Positions 12,342 to 19,906 of a DNA stretch of 20,878 bases are shown piece by piece (within the stretch, counting starts at the first letter, position 1; each line of letters starts with the position of its first letter). The position numbers and the translations under genes were made by a program. The stretch lies in IMG/VR virus record IMGVR_UViG_3300032561_001603, positions 1 to 20,878 of that record. One strand, 5' to 3'. This stretch comes from a virus. A model generated the notes under the pieces. It was not told where the DNA came from. It worked only from the letters and a program-made list of their open reading frames with translations, and searched no databases.

Positions 12342-15300
12342 GCGAACCGCTGAACATCGACTTCATTGACCAGCCCAAGCAGGACACCAGCCTGGGCATC
12401 GACTTCATTGATCAGCCGAAGGGCAGAGCGTTCAATCCTGCACAAGGGCAACAGTATCAGCCGGGCTTCTTCAACAAATATCCGGCCATTCAGCCCGCTT
12501 CCATCGGCCCTGCCAAGCCGCACGATGAACAGTCTGATTTCATGCTGGCTCTGGATTCCACTTCTCAATTCATCCGGAAAACTCAGGCCGCCACTGAGGC
12601 CTTGAACCGGGGCATTGATGACACGATTCATGGAAGGTTCGCGGGCATCGGCGGGCGGATGGCCGATCAATACAGCGCCGAAATGGATGCCCCCCACGGC
12701 CCCGCCCGTGTTGGCAGCGGCATGGCGGATGCATTCAGGGCAGGATTGGAAGGGTCTTCGGGCGGGCTCTTAGCCCGTGGCCACCTGCCTGACGTTGTGC
12801 TCGATCCCCAGAATGCCAAGTGGTATGAAAAGCTGGCGTCCGGTGCGGGCTCGCTGATCGGCGATGCTCCGGCCATGGTCGGCGGGTTCTTGGTGGGCGG
12901 GGCCGCAGGCATCGAGACTGGGCCAGGTGCCGTCCTCATTGGTGGGGCCGCTGGGTTCGCTGCCCCCACTGCCATCCGGGAAGCGCTGGTCAATGCCTAC
13001 ACCCTCGATCAGGTCAGTAGCAGTGCCGATTTCCTGAACCGGGCGAACATATCAATCATGCGAGTCGGCAAGGATGCCCTTGTTGGGGCGCTCACCTCAG
13101 GGACCGGGGCCGTAGTTGGGAAGGCCGTTGCCCCCCTGGCTGAGGGTGCCGTGGCCGGGGGCCGCATCTCAGCCACTACGGCAAGGATCGCAACTGGAAC
13201 GGCCACAGCCGGGGCCGAAGTTGGGACCATGACCGTGGCCCCGGCTCTGCTCGAGGGCCGCCTGCCAGAGCCTGAAGACTTCATGAACGCAGCCCTGCTC
13301 GTGGGAGGCCTGAGGGGCGCGGGTGTAGTGGCTGGGAAGCTACGAGCCATCTATGCAAAGACGGGGGTTGAACCCATTCAGGTAGTAGCCGATGCGAAGA
13401 ACAACCCCGAGATCATGGCTGATCTACTGAAATCACCTACAATGGAAAGCGAGGCTGAATATGATTCCAGTCAAAGCAAAGGCACAACGGGATCTGGCGA
13501 AGTATCCCAACCCACAGGACGAGCCTTTGGAAGTGATGCACCAGCGGCTGGGGATGCCGCCCCCGGCGACACTGGAGGACGGCCCGAATTGGGCGGACCA
13601 GGATCCACGACGACCCTTGCCGAATCCCCCAGGCTCCAGTCTTACCAAGTAAGAAATATCCCTGTCATCAACGTCAATGGAGTTGAGATTGCAGGCGGCC
13701 CTCGGCCTCCCTACTTCTCTTTCCATGGAAACGTTGGAACAGACGGTGTGCCCCAAGCCGGAGGCGAAACAACAGGGGCTGCGGGAGTTGGGGTCTACAT
13801 CGGGCAGACCCACGCTACGGCAGGAAAGTTCCGGGGAGGCATGGCCGAAGACGGCACCCCCAACGGGCAAGTGTTGGCTCTTTACCACGACACCTCCCTT
13901 CTCAAGACGGTGGACCTGCGGCCAGATCGGGTCTACACCCCTCAAGAGGCCTTGGCACTTGGGTTTGACTCCCAAGGGGAGAGCGCAACCGGCCACGAAA
14001 TCAGACTCGCTTTGGTCGGGGAGTTGGGGCCTGCGGGGTTCACCAAGCACATGCAGGATCTGGGTTTCAACGGTGTGGCCTACGGCCTTGGATTGGATGG
14101 TAAGACCCCCGCCTGGTGTGTCTTTGATCAGTCCGTTTTCAAGAGAGTGACCGACACCAAGGGCTGGTCAGCGGATGAGATTGCCCGCAGGGAGGCCTTT
14201 GACCCGACTCCAATCAAGGTGGGCACTGTTCCGGTGGAGCAGCCGCTGCCCCGCGCCTACAGGCCCTTGGCAGCCGAGCGAGCGGCACAGGATGCGTTCT
14301 CTGGGGAGCGGGCACAGCAGGTGTTGGACCACCCCTTTGCAGACGTGCCTGAGACCAAGCAGCCGTTTCAACTCAACATGCGCTACATCGATGGGCCAGA
14401 GGATCTGAAGGCGCTTCAGACCCGCATGGCCGACGTGTATCAGGAAGACATCAATGCGGCTCGTGGTGGAACTCAGAGTTGGGCTGAGACTGAATCGAAG
14501 GCCGCCCAGCAGGTAGCTGATATGACTGGCCAGGATCTGGAAAAGGTTCTGGCTGGACGCCAACCGGGCGACACGTCGAATGCCGTGCAGCTTCAGATCA
14601 TGGGGGACATCCTCATGCAGGCCACGGTCGAGGCCGGTAACGCCATCAAGGCTGTCCAGGAAGCAGGCGTCAACGCTACTGATGGGATGAAGGCCGATGC
14701 TCTTTCGGCAATCCATCGCGTGGCCATGGTGCAGGCTGATTTCACCGGGGCTAGTTCCGAGCTTGGCCGGGCACTTCAATATCTTCAGAGGATCAAGGAA
14801 CTGAGGGCCAAAGGGGAAGGCCTTCGAAATCTGGTTGACCTGTATGGAGAGTCAAACCCAACGGAACTTCTTCGTCTGGCTGCTGAAGCAAACAGCCCAG
14901 AGGGCCTGGCCATGTTTGCTCGGGAAATGAACAAGGCCACCACCTGGGGCAAGGTCATCGAGTATTGGAAAGGCAGCGTGCTTGGCCCGTTGGCTGTCGG
15001 GAAGAAGGTCACTAGCGACTTGGCCATGACCGTCATGCAGCCCATCGTGGATGAGGCATCCTGGGCCTATGGGGCTGCCAGGGAAGCGATGGGCGGGGAG
15101 GAGAACACCCAGTCCGCTGCCAGGGGTGCGGCTCGGGCAGTCGGCAATTTACGGGCTGCGAGTGATGCACTCAAAATCACCTTGGCCCAGATGCGATCAG
15201 AAGGCCCTATCGATGGGGCAGCCAACGTCGTCAAGGAGATGCTATTCAAGGATGACCCAGGCGGGATGATGGGCAACCGGCATCAACTTGGCGGCAACTT

Positions 15301-16681
15301 CGGCAAGGCCATTCGAATGAACTTCAGTGCCCTGGAGTTCATCACCGAATACTTCAAGAACCTCCAGATGCGCGGGGAAGCCTACGCCATGGCAGCAGAC
15401 GAGGCCGGGAAAGCTGGGCTTTCTATCGGCACCCGTGAGTTCTGGGAGCAGGTTGGCGAGCGAGGCATGCAGCCATCTGAGGCCACCATCGACCACCTGG
15501 AACAGTTCGGCAGGCGCATGACCTTCGGTGAGAAGTTGGGGCCAGTTGGGCAGGCCGTGAACAAGCTGGTTCAGGCCGCCCCGGTGCTGGAATTTGTCGT
15601 CCCCTTCCGAAAGGCCCCGGCCAACGTCATCAAGCAGGAAATTCGGCTATCTCCGCTGGCACCGTTCTCGGAGCAGTGGAGGGCTGACTTCAAAGCCGGG
15701 GGTGAGACCCAAGCCCGTGCCCTGGCTGAGATGACAGTTGGAACGGCCATCGCTGGGCTGGCCATGTCCTGGGCCGCCTCTGGCCGCATCAGTGGGGCGG
15801 GCGATCCTGACCCCGCCAAGCGTGCGACCCAGATGGCCGCAGGCTGGCAGCCTCACAGCATCAAGATTGGGGGCAAGTGGTATTCCTATGGGAAGGTCCA
15901 TCCAACGGGGCTTCTCATGGGTATGGTGGCCGACGTCCACGACATGTGGGGCTACATGGATGCTGGGGATTCAGACAAGGCGCTAAAGGCTGTCCAGAAT
16001 GCAGCCGCTGAGGCCATCAAGGAACAGCCCTTTCTCCAGGGTGTTGAGAATGCCTCTGATGCACTCCAGGCTGCGGACGGCAAGGGCGCTCGATTCGCGC
16101 AGAACTTCGTGTCGGGGTTCGTCCCTATGGGCGGCACCCTCAGCACCGTGGCCGCAGCCATGGACCCTTACCGCCGCGAGGTAGACAGCATCATGGCCGC
16201 CGTCATGAACAAGGTCCCAGGGTTGCGGCAGAACCTAGAACCTAAACGGGATCTGTTCGGCCAGGAAATTCCAGAATCCCAGCGCCTGCTGGGCCTCAGT
16301 CCGATCAAGGCCACCGAACCAACAGAGGACAAGGTTCGGACTGAAGCGGCCCGGCTTGGCATCAGTTCCCCCCACATTCCGAAGTCCATCCAACTCCCCG
16401 CTGCGCACATCCATGACCTGGGCAAGGTTGAACTCACCCCCCAGCAGCGTGACGTGTTCGGCGACGTGGCTGGGCACATGGCCTATCAAGTCCTGGCTCA
16501 GATGGTGAACAGCCCTGGGTGGGACTACATGCCCGATCTGGTGAAGCAGCGGGCCTTCACAGTGGCTCTGGAGAAGACGCACAAGGCTGGGGAGATGGCT
16601 GCCGTGTCAGACGAGCAGAGGCAGAAGGAAATCCAGCGCATCATCGGGGTGGTGGGGGAGAAGCTCAAACCCCCGAAGTAA
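12338..16681 (+). CDS. Giant polyvalent ejection protein with ART-like and LPD38-like regions
   Basis: 1447 residues, the largest gene. It starts with two IDFIDQPK repeats (7-14 and 21-28). Glycine-rich hydrophobic stretches at about 167-220 and 245-300 could insert in membranes. Residues about 457-605, from 'YFSFHG' through 'GAAGVGVYIGQTHATAGKF' to 'LGFNGVAYG' and 'WCVFDQSVFKRV', look like the ADP-ribosyltransferase-fold domains of phage polyvalent proteins. Long helices follow. From about 870 on, 'YWKGSVLGPLAVG', 'WQPHSIKIGGKWYSYG' (1169) and 'RDLFGQEIPES' (1304) match the style of LPD38 regions in giant internal virion proteins. Such proteins are injected with the DNA. ATG at 12338 overlaps the upstream stop (ATGA). 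Domain calls are from memory. Confidence 0.7.
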   Translation: MSEPLNIDFIDQPKQDTSLGIDFIDQPKGRAFNPAQGQQYQPGFFNKYPAIQPASIGPAKPHDEQSDFMLALDSTSQFIRKTQAATEALNRGIDDTIHGRFAGIGGRMADQYSAEMDAPHGPARVGSGMADAFRAGLEGSSGGLLARGHLPDVVLDPQNAKWYEKLASGAGSLIGDAPAMVGGFLVGGAAGIETGPGAVLIGGAAGFAAPTAIREALVNAYTLDQVSSSADFLNRANISIMRVGKDALVGALTSGTGAVVGKAVAPLAEGAVAGGRISATTARIATGTATAGAEVGTMTVAPALLEGRLPEPEDFMNAALLVGGLRGAGVVAGKLRAIYAKTGVEPIQVVADAKNNPEIMADLLKSPTMESEAEYDSSQSKGTTGSGEVSQPTGRAFGSDAPAAGDAAPGDTGGRPELGGPGSTTTLAESPRLQSYQVRNIPVINVNGVEIAGGPRPPYFSFHGNVGTDGVPQAGGETTGAAGVGVYIGQTHATAGKFRGGMAEDGTPNGQVLALYHDTSLLKTVDLRPDRVYTPQEALALGFDSQGESATGHEIRLALVGELGPAGFTKHMQDLGFNGVAYGLGLDGKTPAWCVFDQSVFKRVTDTKGWSADEIARREAFDPTPIKVGTVPVEQPLPRAYRPLAAERAAQDAFSGERAQQVLDHPFADVPETKQPFQLNMRYIDGPEDLKALQTRMADVYQEDINAARGGTQSWAETESKAAQQVADMTGQDLEKVLAGRQPGDTSNAVQLQIMGDILMQATVEAGNAIKAVQEAGVNATDGMKADALSAIHRVAMVQADFTGASSELGRALQYLQRIKELRAKGEGLRNLVDLYGESNPTELLRLAAEANSPEGLAMFAREMNKATTWGKVIEYWKGSVLGPLAVGKKVTSDLAMTVMQPIVDEASWAYGAAREAMGGEENTQSAARGAARAVGNLRAASDALKITLAQMRSEGPIDGAANVVKEMLFKDDPGGMMGNRHQLGGNFGKAIRMNFSALEFITEYFKNLQMRGEAYAMAADEAGKAGLSIGTREFWEQVGERGMQPSEATIDHLEQFGRRMTFGEKLGPVGQAVNKLVQAAPVLEFVVPFRKAPANVIKQEIRLSPLAPFSEQWRADFKAGGETQARALAEMTVGTAIAGLAMSWAASGRISGAGDPDPAKRATQMAAGWQPHSIKIGGKWYSYGKVHPTGLLMGMVADVHDMWGYMDAGDSDKALKAVQNAAAEAIKEQPFLQGVENASDALQAADGKGARFAQNFVSGFVPMGGTLSTVAAAMDPYRREVDSIMAAVMNKVPGLRQNLEPKRDLFGQEIPESQRLLGLSPIKATEPTEDKVRTEAARLGISSPHIPKSIQLPAAHIHDLGKVELTPQQRDVFGDVAGHMAYQVLAQMVNSPGWDYMPDLVKQRAFTVALEKTHKAGEMAAVSDEQRQKEIQRIIGVVGEKLKPPK

Positions 16682-16770
16682 CCCCTATGTCTGGTAAAAT
16701 TAAGCAGCGTTGGAGAGGCCCTGGTCCCCGATAACCCCGTGATCCTTGGCACTTTCCCCACTGCAAAAAG

Positions 16771-16799
16771 TTGCGGGATTTGTATTCCCTCTACATAAT
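16771..16799 (+). promoter_or_regulatory. Candidate promoter of the hairpin-array RNA
   Basis: TTGCGG (16771..16776), a 17-bp spacer and CATAAT (16794..16799, five of six matches to the -10 consensus). The expected start is near 16806, 7 nt before the first hairpin. The 89 bp before it, after the giant gene, hold no convincing gene; a 15-codon basic frame at 16687 has no ribosome site. Confidence 0.55.
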
Positions 16800-16805
16800 T
16801 CAGCC

Positions 16806-16960
16806 TGGAACCCCGTAAGGCATGCCTTACGGCCCCCACCCCCTGCGGGGTGGGACTATCACCAGAAGGCACGTCCTTCTGGCCCCGGTGCCCTGCGGTG
16901 CCGGACTAATCTCCAAGGGGTATACCCCAAGGTGCCGGTCGCTAGCGCGACCGGTTTTTT
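16806..16960 (+). ncRNA. Tandem twin-hairpin RNA, three 50-nt units
   Basis: Six hairpins, each with 8-nt arms, are arranged as three pairs. Pair 1: ccgtaagg-catg-ccttacgg (16813..16832) and cccacccc-ctgc-ggggtggg (16835..16854). Pair 2: ccagaagg-cacgt-ccttctgg (16862..16882) and ccggtgcc-ctgc-ggtgccgg (16885..16904, two G-U pairs). Pair 3: ccaagggg-tata-ccccaagg (16913..16932, two A-A mismatches) and ccggtcgc-tagc-gcgaccgg (16935..16954). Hairpins in a pair are 2 nt apart and pairs 7-8 nt apart, so the period is 49-51 nt. Stems differ between units but keep pairing, which points to selection on structure. A promoter precedes it and T6 follows the last hairpin, predicting a transcript of about 155 nt. 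No known RNA family is recognised. Confidence 0.7.
16935..16960 (+). terminator. Intrinsic terminator, last hairpin of the array
   Basis: An 8-bp GC-rich stem ccggtcgc/gcgaccgg with loop tagc, followed by six T residues (16955..16960). It ends the hairpin-array transcript and stands 36 bp before the NYN gene, so partial read-through would set expression of that gene. Confidence 0.88.
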
Positions 16961-16996
16961 ATTGTGGGCACCATTCCCAGGGCGTAAGTTCGAGTG

Positions 16997-17668
16997 ATGT
17001 CAAAGACACGAGTTATCGCCTTCATCGATGGATACAACTTTTATCACTCGGTTCATGAGATGAACCCTGTTGATCGACGGACGGGGCGGTTGCTCAGGAT
17101 AAAGGACCACCTCAAGTGGGTGAACCTCTGGTCCCTGGTAAAGGCATTCACTCAGCCCTCCAAAGAAGATTTGATTGGCGTCCACTACTTCTCTGCTTAC
17201 GCCACCTGGAGACCCGCGTCATTTGCCAAGCATCGAGCCTTTGTAGCTGCCTTGAAAACCACGGGCGTCAACGTGGTCCTAGGCAAATTCAAAGAGAAGC
17301 CCAGATCGTGCCGCAAATGCGCCGCTACTTGGAAAGGCCACGAGGAGAAGGAAACCGACGTGAACCTCGCCCTGTATCTGCTGGACCTCGCCTATAAGGA
17401 TGAGTTCGACAAGGCAATCGTGCTGACCGCTGATACGGACATCCTCCCTGCCATCCGCATGGTGAAGGACCGATTCCCCAACAAGGAAATCGTCGGGCTA
17501 CTTCCGAATACTCGATTCGTGGCCGCGAATGCTCTGAGAACCCTCTGCCCGGTGAGCAGCTTTAACGAGGGGCATCTCAAGAAGAACCTATTCCCGGCAG
17601 TGATAGCTGTTCCTGGGAGCAAGGACATCGTCCGGCCCCCAGCTTACGACCCTCCGGCTGTTCCGTAG
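16997..17668 (+). CDS. NYN-domain (PIN-like) nuclease
   Basis: A 223-residue protein of the NYN/LabA-like superfamily, metal-dependent PIN-like RNases. The acidic centre is visible: D11 in 'IAFIDGYNFY' with N14, then D121 in 'EKETDVNLALYLLD', and D146/D148 in 'IVLTADTDILPAI'. The insertion 'CRKCAATWKGH' (C105, C108, H115) may bind zinc or RNA. The C-terminal 30 residues are Pro-rich. The ATG at 16997 is preceded by an in-frame GTG at 16994; no good ribosome site is seen for either, suggesting low translation. It lies directly after the hairpin-array RNA and its terminator. Cytoplasmic RNA cleavage is the likely activity; a defence or toxin role is inferred from context. Confidence 0.85.
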   Translation: MSKTRVIAFIDGYNFYHSVHEMNPVDRRTGRLLRIKDHLKWVNLWSLVKAFTQPSKEDLIGVHYFSAYATWRPASFAKHRAFVAALKTTGVNVVLGKFKEKPRSCRKCAATWKGHEEKETDVNLALYLLDLAYKDEFDKAIVLTADTDILPAIRMVKDRFPNKEIVGLLPNTRFVAANALRTLCPVSSFNEGHLKKNLFPAVIAVPGSKDIVRPPAYDPPAVP

Positions 17669-17671
17669 CCC

Positions 17672-17714
17672 GATCCTGGTATGGAACTTGATCACAACTG
17701 AGGTAGACAGGATC
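17672..17714. promoter_or_regulatory. 7-bp inverted repeat upstream of the NTase gene
   Basis: gatcctg (17672..17678) and caggatc (17708..17714) are exact inverted copies with 29 bp between, in the short gap between the NYN and nucleotidyltransferase genes. It could be an operator or a weak hairpin; no clear promoter is seen with it. Confidence 0.3.
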
Positions 17715-17757
17715 CCGACATCCTGGTGAAATTCCCGCTTACCTCCAAGAGGAACCT

Positions 17758-18369
17758 TTGCTGAGCCTCACAGATCAGGGAGTCTTGCCCCCATTCATAG
17801 GGGATCCAGCCTCCGAGGGGCCGTCAGGGTTTTCGCCTTTCTTGTTCACACCGGAAGATTTCGTGGCTGTCTTTGGGACAAGCCCTCACAGAAGCCGGAT
17901 CCTCACGGGATTCTTTGAATACCGTAAGGCGCTCCGAAGATTCGGGGTGAGCGGGACCCAATGGATTGGGGGCAGCTTCGTCGAAGACTGCAAGAAGATT
18001 CGAGGGCGTGAGCCAAGCGATATTGACGTGGTCACTTTCATTGATGGGGCCACGGTGCCCCAGCCTGGGCACCCTCTGCACGAAGATTTCAGAACCTTCA
18101 TTTCCCACAGCCATCGAAAAGTGTTGAAGGCTGATTATCTCTGCGATGCATTTATCGTGAGCGCGATGTATCTCCACCCTTCTGGCGGCCTGATGAATGT
18201 CTATGCCGCAACTGATGTGGTCAGGTATTGGTGTAACTTCTTCGGGCATTCTCGATCCATAGCCGGAGCCGCCCAGGTCTGGAAGGGCATGGTGGAGATT
18301 CCCCTTTCAACCGATCCTGTTGATGCAGAGGCTGTCAGGCTGCTTGAGAAGGAAGGGGGTGGATCATGA
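17758..18369 (+). CDS. Nucleotidyltransferase-fold protein (DUF6932-like)
   Basis: A 203-residue protein with a nucleotidyltransferase signature: 'IGGSF' (G71, G72, S73) followed by 'SDIDVVTF' with D88 and D90, the GS...DxD pattern of the MNT/pol-beta type fold. The opening 'QGVLPPFIGDPA' and 'TPEDFVAVFGTSPHR' match the style of DUF6932 proteins. These domains transfer nucleotides to proteins or RNA, or act as antitoxins or toxins; the substrate here is unknown. The start is TTG at 17758, supported by AGAGGA 4 nt upstream. It overlaps the next gene by 4 bp (ATGA), so the pair is one translational unit. Confidence 0.72.
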   Translation: MLSLTDQGVLPPFIGDPASEGPSGFSPFLFTPEDFVAVFGTSPHRSRILTGFFEYRKALRRFGVSGTQWIGGSFVEDCKKIRGREPSDIDVVTFIDGATVPQPGHPLHEDFRTFISHSHRKVLKADYLCDAFIVSAMYLHPSGGLMNVYAATDVVRYWCNFFGHSRSIAGAAQVWKGMVEIPLSTDPVDAEAVRLLEKEGGGS

Positions 18370-19310
18370 GTAGAGTGACTGATCGATCCTTCCTGCTGGC
18401 CCAAGAATCTGAACTCATCAGAATGGTCGAAGCGTGCTCACAAGATGATTGGTTCCGTCGTGACACCCTTCAGGCTCGTCTCGATGCGGTGCGAGAGGAA
18501 TTGGAAGCGCTTCCGATAGAAACCGTGGTTCCGAGGCCAGCGGAAGTCGCCATGCTTTTTGACGGCGCTCCCGTGGAGGCAAGGAAGGGCATTGAGGCCG
18601 CATTCGTCCCAGAGGCAATTGAGAAATTCACCGCCCTGGTAGCTGCCCGGCTAGAGGAAATTCGGAAGAGGGTCGGCAAGTCGCTTCAGCATCAGTTCAG
18701 TGCCAGGCCCCTATTAATCGTTGGCACGGCTGAGGGCTCATTCGGGTTCCAGTTCCGTGAGGCTGCGGCCCCCGCAGAGGACAATAAGCTCATCGGCAGT
18801 TCATACACCGAAGAGGCCATCAAGGATGCCGTAGCACTCATCAACGACTTCGACAAACTGGATGACGCGCATTTCAGCAAGCGTGTCGCACAAATTGACC
18901 GGCGATCCATCCAGGCTCTGGCTGGATTCTTCCAGCACGTTGTGGATAACAAGGCGACACTAAAATTCCGCTCGGACGCGATCAACACTGAAATCGACCG
19001 CCCGTCTGTTCTTCACATCGCAGAGCGAGCCCGGCAGGTTGAAAAGCAGGCGGACACCATCGACATTCCGGGGATGCTGTATGGGCTGATGCGATTTGGG
19101 CGAAGGTTCGAATTCCAGCCTGAAGTCGGGAAATGGTTCGATGGCCGAATCGCCGATACCTTCGACATGGGCACCGCGCCAAGGGAATTGCCTACCAAGT
19201 GTGTCGGGGTCTTTCATCAGGTCCGCGAGCTACATGTGGGGAAGGGAGCGAGGCCCCGGTGGAGGCACGAGCTACTTGCCATCAAGCCTTGGATCGAAGG
19301 GGAGTCGTAG
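18366..19310 (+). CDS. Partner protein of the nucleotidyltransferase, unknown
   Basis: A 314-residue protein starting with the ATG that overlaps the stop of the NTase gene. The first 115 residues are strongly helical and charged, with heptad-like leucines ('LQARLDAVREELEAL', 'VAARLEEIRKRVGKSL'). Next comes a short beta part, 'PLLIVGTAEGSFGFQF' (about 115-130), then another helical region ('AIKDAVALINDFDKL'), and a C-terminal part with 'DIPGMLYGLMRFGRRFEF'. I do not recognise a named domain. Strict coupling to the nucleotidyltransferase suggests the two proteins act together, perhaps as a toxin-antitoxin or defence pair. No enzymatic motif is visible. Confidence 0.72.
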   Translation: MSRVTDRSFLLAQESELIRMVEACSQDDWFRRDTLQARLDAVREELEALPIETVVPRPAEVAMLFDGAPVEARKGIEAAFVPEAIEKFTALVAARLEEIRKRVGKSLQHQFSARPLLIVGTAEGSFGFQFREAAAPAEDNKLIGSSYTEEAIKDAVALINDFDKLDDAHFSKRVAQIDRRSIQALAGFFQHVVDNKATLKFRSDAINTEIDRPSVLHIAERARQVEKQADTIDIPGMLYGLMRFGRRFEFQPEVGKWFDGRIADTFDMGTAPRELPTKCVGVFHQVRELHVGKGARPRWRHELLAIKPWIEGES

Positions 19311-19460
19311 ATTCTCGGTTCCAGTGGAACAGCCGCTGCCACGGCAGAGGGTGGCCCCCCGTTGCGACCCTCGCACCATGTGGCGACTCTCACGACAGAA
19401 GTAGCCCTCTTTCTGTAGCGAAAATCGCAACATGTTGAGATAATAACAACAGAAATAATT

Positions 19461-19492
19461 AGACTTGACACGAGTCTCGGGCAACCCAAAAT
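19461..19492 (+). promoter_or_regulatory. Promoter and operator for the terminal two-gene operon
   Basis: TTGACA (19465..19470) and CAAAAT (19487..19492) with a 16-bp spacer. An inverted repeat agact/agtct (19461..19465 with 19473..19477) embraces the -35 and could be an operator. The region just upstream (19421..19460) is the most AT-rich part of the right side and includes the palindrome caacatgttg (19428..19437). Confidence 0.6.
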
Positions 19493-19526
19493 TGGCAGGT
19501 CAAACAACCCGCCAAGGAGGCGACCC

Positions 19527-19898
19527 GTGGAAACCACCTATGAATCGATCAACACCAAGGGCATCCTGCACGACATCGCAGAGGACGCCATTCAACTGAA
19601 CAACATGTTGGTCTGGTTCGGTGTGGATACCTTGCCTGCGGAGGTCCAGGCCTCTCGGGAAGAGCTTTACCAAGCCCTCCAGGCAGAGCGGCCCATGAGC
19701 AATGGCGACCTCTGTGCCATTGCCAATGAGTGCGCCTTCATGGTGGCTGCGATCCTCGACCCGACAGAGGGCATGGACATGATCAACTGGGTCGGGGGAG
19801 AGCCCAGCCGCATCCTCGTGGACCTGCTTAGGAAGCTCGTGCCCTTGGGCTTGATGGACAACTACACGCGAGAGAATGGCGGGTTCGGTATCTGGTGA
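19527..19898 (+). CDS. Small acidic protein, unknown, first of two-gene operon
   Basis: A 123-residue acidic, mostly helical protein starting with GTG; AAGGAGG lies 6 nt upstream, the best ribosome site in the window. The first half ('ILHDIAEDAIQLNNMLVWFGV', 'ASREELYQALQAERP') is amphipathic helix, the second half more hydrophobic ('ECAFMVAAILDPTEGMDMINWVGG'). I recognise no family. Its stop overlaps a GTG of the next frame (GTGA) and it has its own promoter upstream. An acidic first gene followed by a possible ADP-ribosyltransferase-like protein would suit an antitoxin or an immunity partner, which is speculation from gene order. Confidence 0.72.
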   Translation: METTYESINTKGILHDIAEDAIQLNNMLVWFGVDTLPAEVQASREELYQALQAERPMSNGDLCAIANECAFMVAAILDPTEGMDMINWVGGEPSRILVDLLRKLVPLGLMDNYTRENGGFGIW

Positions 19899-19906
19899 GG
19901 CGGGGC

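Noticed and set aside
16806-16960. Hairpin array read as a CRISPR array
   Set aside because: Units are not identical repeats with unique spacers; similarity is in structure, and there are only three units and no cas genes.
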